The position numbers were made by a program, and so were the translations under genes. Positions 42,628-52,252 of a stretch of 64,000 nt of DNA are shown in pieces. The notes under the pieces were generated by a model. The model was given only the letters and a program-made list of their open reading frames with translations. It had not been told where the DNA came from and did not search any database. The first letter of the stretch is position 1; each line of letters begins with the position of its first letter. Origin of the DNA: Pohlia nutans (lineage: Eukaryota; Streptophyta; Bryopsida; Bryales; Mniaceae); NCBI GenBank assembly GCA_022496805.1, contig CM040088.1, forward strand, positions 17,019,001 to 17,083,000, written 5' to 3'.

Positions 42628-42717
<90 letters not shown>
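42626..42717. repeat. (TA)n microsatellite
   Basis: An almost pure TA dinucleotide run of ~90 bases. It grades into TATGTATATG/TACATATA variants to about 42,900. Confidence 0.95.
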
Positions 42718-42723
<6 letters not shown>

Positions 42724-42957
42724 AAAAAATATACATATATGTATATATTTTTAGATATACATATATTTATATAAGTATATGTATATGTCAGTATATGTAT
42801 ATGTATATGTATATGTATACGTATACGTATATTTGTACATATATATTTATATATATGTATACAAATATATATAAAAACATATATAACAGGTATATATATT
42901 TGTACATTCTCGTGCTGTTCACATAATTTCTGTGAAATACTTATTCTAATGTCTACA

Positions 42958-43286
42958 TTATTTCCTGAACGTCCCAGCGTCCAGAAACTTGATCACGAAC
43001 AGATTCCAAACCCTGTAACTTTCTCATACAACCTCGGATGATCTTTATGCAAGTCACTTTAGAAAGCCTATCAAATTCTCTACCAATTACAATAAATCTC
43101 TTATGATGGGAAGCTGTTGATAATATGGAGAGGCCTCCGACTACAAATAGGTCTAATTTGTTGGGTAGATTTTATGCTTACAATGGTCTTCTCATATACC
43201 CTTCATGTAAATCTACGCCATGCTAATATCTACTTCTGAGGCTAGAATCAACTTCTATTCAAAGGGTTGGTACGTTTAGGAGTTAT
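42958..43286. mobile_element. MITE family B, copy 2
   Basis: This is the reverse complement of most of 57041-57370. Shared blocks include CTTTCTCATACAA, CAAATTCTCTACCAATTA, GGAGAGGCCTCC, TTGTTGGGTAGATTTTA, TGGTCTTCTCAT and CAAAGGGTTGGTACGTTTAGG. The left terminus has decayed (CTGAACGTCCCAGCGTC), while the right still reads TACGTTTAGGAGTTA. Confidence 0.8.
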
Positions 43287-43289
43287 AAA

Positions 43290-45498
43290 GACCTGTCTTA
43301 CACCGTAAAATTTGTAACCTACTGAAGTATTCTTCATCCATCCACAATTCTCTATGTTGATGTATTGCGTTTTTAGAATAGAAGGTATATTTTAGACCAA
43401 TCGTAACTTCAATCTGAATTCCAAATTCTGTAGCCCCTAAATGCCCTCACCTATGTCCGGTTTGGGCAGTTCTCTAAAGATGTATTATAAAATGCAACTA
43501 ACATGAATATTTGGAACTTGATGTATAAATAAAAGTTATACATTTTGAATTTTAGATTCTATTCATATGATTAAATCTGTGATTGCTATTACTAATAATT
43601 TTTCTATAAAATTTGAAACATATAATAAAAAAAAATTCTATAATTCGATTACGAATAAGATATTGATAACATGTGGACGAAATCTGTAGTGATGGGTTAT
43701 AATGTAGTACTGTAGGTGTTGTGTTTATTGTTGATTTTTTAGATGCCTGATTTTATGATGGTATTCCTTCAAGAACAATTTTACAGTAAAATCTTCAAAA
43801 TGTTGGGTGAAACATTGGAACTCAAAATGAGGCATAATATTTTCACAGATTGTTTCCTTTTTGATTGGATCACACACATGAAGCTAACCTCGCATAAAAA
43901 TCTCACTAAAAATTTCACACTACAATAAGATTACATGAAAATAATTGGCTTGGTATTTTTAATTCAAACATGAAATGTAGAAGGTATAAGCGGATATTAA
44001 AGTTTAAGATTTCTAATAATTCATCCATCCGTAACATACACGTACTGGATCATTTGAAAGAGTCTCATATATATTTGGACAGCCATTGAAAGGGTCTATA
44101 GCGTGAATGTATTTAAATGAAAGTATTTCAAATCCTATTAATAGTGGTCGTATTAAATGTGGATGATTTCAAAGACACATGCTTTAAAATATTACGGACC
44201 TTAAACGTTTTATAATATGCGGATCATTTAAGCTTAGTACCTTCAATTTGGACCTTTGTGATTCTAATAATAATGTCTTTAGTTAATTTTCCCGGAATTT
44301 TTAGATTGGGTGATATAGAGCTGTATCATTCGAAAGTCATGAAATATTTAGTATTTACAATGTAGTCATGCTTTTAACGATTTTGGTTTGATGAAGTGGA
44401 CTGCATGGAGATGAGATTAAAATGATTTTGTATTTAATATTTGGACGTGAATCGTAGAAGTTATGAGCGGATGAAGTTTAACATATCTGATAATTCATCC
44501 ATCGGTTAGGTTTCATGGTAGAGTAATTTAATGCTTTTGGCGTATTATAATAAAAATTATTTACAGCTTGTGCATTTCTTTTTATCATGCTTTTGGATCA
44601 TAATCTCTTGACATTTCGGGTTGAGGCCCCATAAAGTATAGCAATTTGCGATTTTGCATATTATGTGCACGTAAAAAATATGATAACTTGTTAGTTAATT
44701 ATGATCATGCATTTGGAAGCTAATTATATGACATTTATGACTTAGAGTCTCTAAATTTCTGCTATCACTGTATAATATTAATATTCATTAATTTTCACTT
44801 AAATTTTTTGCACTACTGACAATAAAAATATGAATATGGCAATAATTAGGATTTGGAAAATTATGGGTTGATATGGGTACCAGTGTACCACTTTGAACCG
44901 TGAGTCGCGCAATGTGTGACTTATGTCTAAGTCATTTTAATATGTGGGCTAGACATCCTGTCCTTGATAATTACCAAATGTATATTTGCAGGCATGGTGT
45001 CTATAATGCCTATAGTTTTAATAATATTCCAAGATTTTTCAAGATTTTTGTCACTCGTAAATCTATTCCTTATGTTCAAATTATTTGTTAATTCACATAT
45101 TTAACGCCAAATATATATTGCACTAGCTACACGGTCATGTTATTAATATATAATCAAATGTGAATTATTTGCAATTATTCTGTAAAATGCTTGTATATAT
45201 TTGAATTTTCCATATATTTATTTAATATATTTCATTATTTTGTAATTAACGTGATTAATGCTTTTAAACTCAATAGCACAATGAAGTAACACATTAAATT
45301 TAATTTTAACGGAAATACCTCCAACTATATTGTTAATTGCTTGTATATATTTAAAACACTCCTCATTACGACAATTAGATTTGTCATTAACGTCACTCAC
45401 TATAATAATAGAATGCGTCCTGACTTGTAAGTGGATTACATTTTGACTTACTATTTAATTTGCAGGCTAAATACTACAGTGAAAGATACATAGATACA
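43290..45498. other. AT-rich intergenic DNA, no gene
   Basis: About 2.2 kb at high A+T. A loose direct repeat (GAAATGTAGAAGGTATAAGCGGAT near 43,973 and GTGAATCGTAGAAGTTATGAGCGGAT near 44,448, each followed by AATAATTCATCCATC-like text) suggests an internally duplicated repeat. No coding region is supported. Confidence 0.4.
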
Positions 45499-46365
45499 CT
45501 CGGGGAAGTCACTTAGTGTGAATTTTGGGTACATATGACCGTGAAAAGGTTATTTAATAGGGGGCTATGAAACAATTGGAATATGCTACTATTTGTAGTA
45601 TGTTTAGGGTATATTCTACGTATATTCCACAGAAATTCCAAGAATATTCCTAAATTGGTTTTATCACACCTTATATTACTTTTACAAATTTATAATTTTT
45701 ATCTCAAATGAATATAATGTTCAGTAATTGAAGTCCTTCACAAACTACGCCAAAGTTCAATTGATAGTAGTGCAATACTGAACTTGCAAAAATGAGGTCA
45801 TAGATTTAAGAAACACGACAATCGTTAGAAGTCACCATGTTTTGAAATATCTACTTTACAATTATTCTTAAGAAGTCCTACTTAACAAATATTAAAATTT
45901 TGTAATGATCAAATGTAGACTGAATTTTTAATTTTAACTTTCAAAATTTATAATTAAATATTGGTGATAGAATCACTAATCCTACTGTACGGATGGAAAC
46001 TAGAAGTCAAAATGGTGAACTTCCATTTCTATAAAAAATAAAAATTATTCTTAGTTATAAATAGTAGTTTTTGATGATGTTTAAATAGATATGTTCAGTG
46101 GTTACCTCGGCGGAGTGAATGTCGAGAATTTTGATAACTATATGAGAACAAATATTGGGTGTCCTTTTTTCATTTAAGATAAACATAATAAATTTATAGA
46201 AGTAATATAGGGTGTTTAAAACTATTTAGAGAATATTATAGGAATATTCTTAGAATATACCCTAACTAAACTATAAATACTAGAATATGTAAAATTACTT
46301 CATAGCCCTCGATTAAATACCCTAAAACCGCTCATGAAATTTATAGGAAGTTACCTCCCTGAGGT
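45499..46365. mobile_element. ~870-bp element with long imperfect TIRs
   Basis: The left arm GGGGAAGTCACTT...TTATTTAATAGGGGGCTATG and TTTAGGGTATATTCT is mirrored at the right as AGAATATACCCTAAC, CATAGCCCTCGATTAAATA and AGGAAGTTACCTCCCTGAGG. Arms extend roughly 150 bp with gaps. There is no coding capacity, so it is probably non-autonomous. Confidence 0.7.
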
Positions 46366-46648
46366 GGTTATTTTATTGTCAACTACGTTTGTACTTTCTA
46401 CAAATCCAACAAAGTGCAGTTTGAATGATATTATTATTATGATCTACAATTTAATATAGAGCAATGTCTCACTGTAGATTTCTCCGTTTCCAATATTGGT
46501 GTTACATAGGGATGGAATCTATATTTGAATGAAGTATTCAAATACTGTATAGAACTCTATTATTGTCGCATATATTTTCAGTAAGTTTTTGTCCTTCACA
46601 GTTGTAAAGTCCACCAAACTTCGTGGACGATATGATTTTTAAGTGGAT

Positions 46649-46915
46649 GAAAAATCACAGTTCAAAATCTCCCTTGCTCTTCCCGCCACATCGTTCCCGT
46701 CTTATTGTCTATAAATCTTGAAAGGCGACTGAAATTTTCCTTTTCTCGTTTCTTTGCGTGCTCATGCTCCTCCATTTGCGTACTCCACCATTCCGGTTCT
46801 TGTACTCTCGCATAGTCGAAAGGAGGATTTTCTTTTGCTCAAGCTTTGTGGAGAGCGCATGTAGTTGCGGGTTGAGGCTGTTGAATCTTGCCAAGAGGCG
46901 CTGTGTTTGCGACAT
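46649..46915 (-). CDS. Small unrecognised ORF, weak candidate
   Basis: ATG 46915 (MSQTQRLLARFNSLNPQLH) reads 68 codons to a TAG at ~46711, and another 17 codons to TGA if the TAG were passed. It is Lys/Arg/Gln-rich and helical (LSTKLEQKKILLSTMREYK). Local composition is richer in GC than its surroundings and it lies ~250 bp from the 76-bp array. There is no family match. It may be chance. Confidence 0.22.
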
Positions 46916-47170
46916 TTTCCGGTAAGAGATCACTACCTATCCACAACTTCAAGTTCTAGGGTTAGCGCTTACCATTTAGATAGGTCGCATTTTCAGTTTC
47001 ATCTCATACTGTGATGGTATTGTAAGCATTCGGATGGCGCCTTCTTTCCCACAATTGTATATGGCGTAGCTTTCATTTGTAATCCACAGTGCAGTTGTTG
47101 TTGCTTCAATTCGAAATGCAGAATGTACATGCCGTTGAATCCCGACATTGTCGCCGTAAATCCCGGGACA

Positions 47171-48475
47171 TATTAGCTCGACTCGACCTGAATATGTTCC
47201 CAGTTCCTCGAGAATGGAACCTCTTGCCCTTGTACAATTAACTCGACTCGACCTAATGTGCACCAGCGTTACCTACATTTAGCTTAGTACTGGAGCAAGA
47301 TTCATCTTTCAGTTTAGGTCGACTCGACCTAATTTGCACCAACGTTGCCGACATGTAGCCTTGTACTGGAGCGAGATTCATCTTCCACTTTAGGTCGACT
47401 CGACCTAATCTGCACCAACGTTTCCTACATGTAGCCTTGTACTGGAGCGATATTCATCTTCCAGATTAGGTCGAATCGACCTAATTTGCACCAACGTTGC
47501 CTAAATATACCCTTTTACTGGAGTAATATGCATCTTCTAGTTTAGGTCGACTCGACCTAATCTGTACCAGCGTTACCTACATTTAGCCTTGTACTCGATC
47601 GTGATTCATCTTCCAGTTTAGGTCGACTCTACCTAATTTGCACCAACGCTGCCTACAAGTAGCCTTGTACTGGAGCGCGATATATCTTCTAGTTTAGGTC
47701 GACTCGACCTAATTTGCACCAACCTTGCCTACATGTAACCTTGTGCTGGAGCGATATTCATCTTCCATTTTAGATCGACTCGACCTAAATTGTATGAGTA
47801 CTCAGGGCTTGATCACCTGGCTTATTGAGGTATATTCAGCTGGACACGCAATGTGATAATCCATATTCAGGTCGAACCGACCTAAAGTATTTGGATCCCT
47901 TCCATTCTGGAGACATTCTAAATTGTATTCCGTGCCATTTGTGCTCCTCAATTCAGCTCGAGGCGACCTAAATCGCGAGGGCACTTATATCGCATTCGAG
48001 CCACTGCATCCCCTACCGTATGGGTCTACCGTCTCGACATTTTAGGTCGAGCCGACCTAAACTACCCTGGCCAGTGATCTTCTTTTGAGAACCTAGAAGT
48101 GAGTCATATCTCTCACCCCAATATTTCAACTTAGCTCGTGTTGATCTCATCTGGGGAACTCCACCTTGTACTTACATGAAGTAACCGGATGGTGGATGAA
48201 ATTCTTCACATCAAGTTAGCTCGGCTCGACCTAAAATGAGATGATGATCAGATCTATGTCTCGACAATTGTGGGACGACACTTTTTTGGTCTTTCAGACC
48301 GAAACTGAGACATAGTCCACACAAATGAGGTCAAGTCAACCTAAACGAAATCTAAAGATTGACCATACCCTTACGCTCGGGCCTCCATGTGTATTGACCC
48401 TACAACTTCCGAATCCCTCTAGTTACGTATGTACATCTTCCCAATCCCTTGTCATCTAGCTCGCCTCGAGCTAAT
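47171..48475. repeat. Palindrome array 2, including 76-bp tandem array of eight units
   Basis: The same palindrome family as 32.6-38.5 kb. Eight units start at 47237, 47313, 47389, 47465, 47541, 47617, 47693 and 47769: an exact 76-bp period. Each unit has TTTAGGTCGACTCGACCTAA, a conserved spacer (TTTGCACCAACGTTGCCTAC, then TAGCCTTGTACTGGAGCGA) and CATCTTCCA. Irregularly spaced copies flank the array at 47171, 47866, 47952, 48041, 48131, 48215, 48326 and 48455. Here the symmetric AGGTCGA/TCGACCT form dominates, unlike array 1. The last copy lies ~110 bp before the first ATG of the DUF7869-type gene. Confidence 0.93.
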
Positions 48476-48563
48476 CAAGCATATGGGAGCAATCTCTACT
48501 GTATTATATTCTAACTTCAGGGCATGCAATCGTTCAGGTATCTTCAGGTCCTCTACTGGTGCC

Positions 48564-51450
48564 ATGGACCCTGCTCGCATGACGATTGCTGGAATCGACT
48601 CCTCCGACGATGAAGCTGAGGCCCAACATACACTGGACGTTGAGGTTCCGGATTGTGAAGGCATCCCGCGACGTCGGTGGAATACTCAGTGTGTAGCTTT
48701 GTTCAATGACGCCGGCTTGCATGTTGGAGACGAACTTGTCATAGTGTCAGCTCTGACCTTGTCCTCGGTGCGAACGGACCACTTGGAGACACTCACGTTG
48801 CTGTTCACATAGTCCGGAGTCACTCACGTTGCTGTTTACATAGTCCGGAGTCACTCTGAGGTAGACATCCCCCGCGACTAGAGGTACTCGTTGCGGGCTT
48901 GACCGATTCGGCTTGTCCATATCAATGGAGCTAGCCTCCATGATCATGAGATTCGCGACAACTACAACCGTCGACAAGCTAGTCTCACGCAGCCTTCTTC
49001 CGCTAGGTCGTCAAGATATAGTAGTACAGTGAGGAATCCGCCCCGGGAGACTTCCGTCAGATCGCAGCAACTCCTCACTCAAGACTCTATCAACTCCGTC
49101 TCTAGCAATGTCTGTTGCAGCAAGAACTGTGTTCAACCCTTTCCGAGGGATAAGATTCGTGCCTTCCGCGAACGTATGTATTAGGGAACCTCCTTCCAGT
49201 TCAGATTCCACATGAAGATGGACATCCACAGGCAGATTCACCGCGATTCTCAAAACCGGAGGGTTGTGACTATCGAAGGTATTGATGTTTGCGTGCGAGC
49301 ATGGATGCTTATTGCAGGTGTCCCCGAAGCTACATTCTACCGTTACCAAGCATACGCAGTGCAGGGGCGGCAAGCGCATCCTCATGGAAATTCGGGAATT
49401 AGGAAGCCTCGTAATCTCACCGTTCAAGCCACCGCGACGCTGCGATGTATTCTAGAGAAATCCGCGGACCACATGCCCCACCGTACGAGGACGCTCAAAT
49501 CCGGGGACAAGGTCGTTTCCATGATTCTGCCAGCGACCTTTCAGTGGAAAGACACCATTCCCGAACTCAACGCGGTGAATGCAACGTTTGGGTTGAAGGA
49601 AGTCTCGCCTTCCAACTTGAGCAAGATTAGGACATCCACCTTCAGTGAGTTCGACGCAAAGAAACCAGGTGACAATTTCGCTCGATGCGCAACGTGCGAC
49701 AAATATCATTCTTTTTGGAGGGGATCAACAGTTGGATCCCAGCAAGCGTTGCTCTGGGCTAAGAAATTAGACAAGCATCTCGTTCTTGCGCATGCACGTG
49801 CGCACCGGGAGTTGTATTACGCCAACCGCACCCGATCCTTCAACTTTCCCTATGAGTGTCTCATGATCATGCATGACAAGATGGACCACGCGAAAACGGC
49901 TTCTCCGGTTTTCTCCTACAATAGCAAAGAGATTGATGGCCTTGTGAAGTTGCCCGTTTCCGTTACTGGTATGCTTGCACATGGCCACGCCGATGTGCGC
50001 TATGCGCATTACGGCCTGGATCTATTCTCGCATGATTCCAATTACACTATCGGCTCAATGGCCAGGTTGTTGCGGGATCTAGTGTTGCCTCCTAAGTTTG
50101 CATCTCGGGAATTGTTCGTGGGATCAAAGTCATCTCCTTTGTTTGATGCAGTGCTTAAGGGAGTAGAGACTTGTGAACCATCGTTGCGTCCGACTGCTGG
50201 AACCTCTCCTTTAGCGACTCCTTTACCGCCCGTTCTCCATGTGCAAATGGACAATGCTACCGGGGACAACAAGAATAGATATGTTTTTTTGTTTTTGGTC
50301 TCTTCTCGTTGCAAAAAAAATATTTCGTGAAGTACATGTTAATTTTATGCTAGTGGGTCACACCCACGACGACATCGATGCGTTGTTCGGAAGGTGGAGC
50401 ATGTTGTTGCGGAAGGAAAACTTTCCTACGATTCCTTTGCTCATGAAGTCCTTCATGGACGTAGAATCTATCCCCACTATCCCCACTATCCCACACCTTG
50501 TCGAAGAAGTGCCCGATTTCAAAGGTTTCATCGAAGGCAGTATTATGGAGGGAGATGAAGCACTCGTAGGACACACCAAGGCACAACAATTTAAGTTCTA
50601 CCTTGACTCTACTGGTTGTCCGGTGTTGAAATACAAGATTTTGTGCACGGACGTAGACTGGTTGCCCAAAGAAGGTGGAAGGATCAAATTGTGGAAGGAG
50701 GATTTGGAAGGTAGGAGTTTGTGGCCCCGTGGAGTGCCAATTCCAGTTGCGCAGCGTCCGATGAGGAACGTGGAAGACATCTCGAAAGGTATATCTGGAT
50801 TTATCAAATACTGGGAGAATTTGTGCAATGAAGACCTCACCGGGGAATTCAAAAGACGCTATGAGCACTTGATACATTATTGGCGAGCTGTGAAGGTAGC
50901 GCTTCAAGAGCCTTCGCAACCGTCCAATGTTTTGAAAGACGGCTTCTAGCCCACAACTCAGCTTGAAGTGATAGTGGAGGATCAATATGCAGAGGATGGT
51001 GACATTCGGGAAGAGTTTGCAGAGGGTAACGTTTACGTTGGGTAGATACGGGGTCGTCCATTGCCATCATTCAGGGTGGGCCGTGACCTTTACGAAGGCT
51101 ACTTCGTTGCAATCCGACCAACAGATGGTGACACTCGGCCAGTTTGGATTGCGAGGGCGTTGTCTGATCCTAACTCTAACCCTGAAAGACCAAATTGTGT
51201 CCTCATTCAGTACTTTCGTCCGACATCAAGGGATCAAAATGTCCAGGACTACTACACTGGATGGGACACCACAAGAGGTTTGCGTTGGAAGGTTGATGAA
51301 ACGGAACCTCCACTTTGGGAAGAAACAAATGCTTTGATGACAGCATGGAAGTCTAGGATCAAACGAGGTACTGTCAAGTGCATGATCAAAATTCCATCAG
51401 CTCAAATCGAAGTCATTAACCAAAGTTTGGCTTTGTATAATTCTACTTAA
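48564..51450 (+). pseudogene. DUF7869-type, RNase-H-like putative transposase gene, damaged
   Basis: From ATG 48564 (MDPARMTIAGIDSSDDEAEA) one frame runs to ~50280 and a +1-shifted frame carries on to a TAA at 51448. Recognisable family text: CCSKNCVQPFPRDKIRAFRE, MDIHRQIHRDSQNRRVVTIE, VRAWMLIAGVPEATFYRY, KSADHMPHRTRTLKSG, then the acidic motifs VLHVQMDNATGDNKNR and FMLVGHTHDDIDALFGRW. These are hallmarks of DUF7869-type proteins; the two Asp-rich motifs suggest an RNase-H/DDE-like fold. Lesions: in-frame TAG at 48810, 48879, 49182, 50947 and 51043; TGA at 48900; a frame change at the T7 run 50284-50290; and a 31-bp duplication with a further frame disturbance near 48,750. The C-terminal module (PSFRVGRDLYEGYFVAIRP) is still readable. 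A role in mobility is inference. Confidence 0.7.
48790..48851. repeat. 31-bp tandem duplication inside the DUF7869-type gene
   Basis: CACTCACGTTGCTGTTCACA plus TAGTCCGGAGT is repeated immediately with one change (48790-48820 and 48821-48851). Its length is not a multiple of three, so it changes frame. The first copy also reads sensibly in the neighbouring frame (LVLGANGPLGDTHVAVHIV), so the original gene probably had a single copy. Confidence 0.85.
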
Positions 51451-51837
51451 GCCGCTGTTGATTGGAGGCGATGGAGAATATGGCTTTTTTGCTAGCTCTA
51501 TGTGATAGTTTGTATTTGACTATTATCGTGATACTTTGCGCTTTGATGTAAGCAATATACAGTTTGTTCTATGACTAGTTCATTAGACGTTGTAGATTTC
51601 TTTTGACCTATTTCTTATTTTATATTTGCTTGTTTTACTTTGAAGTGAAGATTTCCATTTCAAAGACTAAGTGTTTTGATTTTGGAAAAAATATAGTGGT
51701 TGCAAGAGCAATATCTATATTTTATTAATATATTTACTATTACATTGTACGTTTACTTCTTTGTATATTTGATCCGTTTTCCTTCAAAGATTAACTGTAT
51801 GTATTTGATTTTAAAAACAAATACATATAAAAGGTTT
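51451..51837. other. 3' flank of DUF7869-type gene, no further gene
   Basis: AT-rich sequence after the TAA. No terminal inverted repeat matching the left side of the locus could be identified by eye. Confidence 0.3.
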
Positions 51838-52070
51838 AGTGGTTAAGACCACCGTTTTTTTGTTAGCGCGTTAAGCACTTGTCACAGTTTAGGGTACGGG
51901 GCTGGTTGGTTGTTACAAATTTCCTGCCTGCCGAGGCTCATTTAGCAGCACTAAGTCATGCATATCTCATATTTGCTCAAACGAATTTAACGGGAATCGA
52001 ACCCGGACCACCTATATGAGATAAACACCCATTCACAACCAACCATTGAGCTCATGACTTGGTGTCCAGG
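51838..52070 (-). mobile_element. tRNA-derived SINE, copy 2
   Basis: Reverse-strand copy of the element at 9338-9597. The Pol III B box GGTTCGATTCC lies at 52003-51993 on the minus strand, preceded by CACCAAGTCATGAGCTCAAT and followed by the shared CAACCAACCAGCCCCGTACC and GGTGGTCTTAACCAC. Divergence between the copies shows they are old, independent insertions. Confidence 0.72.
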
Positions 52071-52109
52071 AGATGAGAAACCAGTCCCTTATACATAAGC
52101 ATTATTTTT

Positions 52110-52250
52110 ATTTCAGATGGTACTATATTAGTTTGGAAACGACCGTTCTTTTCATGACTCTCATTTTAATGGAAACTCCTCCTTCCAACTGGGAGCGATC
52201 GTTCTTTCCATAACTCTCATTTTAATGGAAATTCCTACTTCCATATGATA
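52110..52250. repeat. ~65-bp direct duplication beside Tc1 element
   Basis: GTTCTTTTCATGACTCTCATTTTAATGGAAACTCC at ~52,145 recurs as GTTCTTTCCATAACTCTCATTTTAATGGAAATTCC at ~52,201. The tandem pair ends directly at the Tc1 left end. Confidence 0.7.
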
Positions 52251-52252
52251 TA

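Noticed and set aside
47171..48475. CRISPR-like array (regularly spaced repeats)
   Set aside because: The context is a eukaryotic nuclear genome, the spacers are themselves conserved in the 76-bp units, and there are no cas genes. It is a tandem satellite containing a palindrome.
30677..51450. Nuclear genetic code with TAG reassigned throughout the organism
   Set aside because: The cellular genes here end in TGA or TAA and give no test. The damaged frames, the TGA at 48900 and the TAG in the Tc1 pseudogene make simple decay at least as likely.
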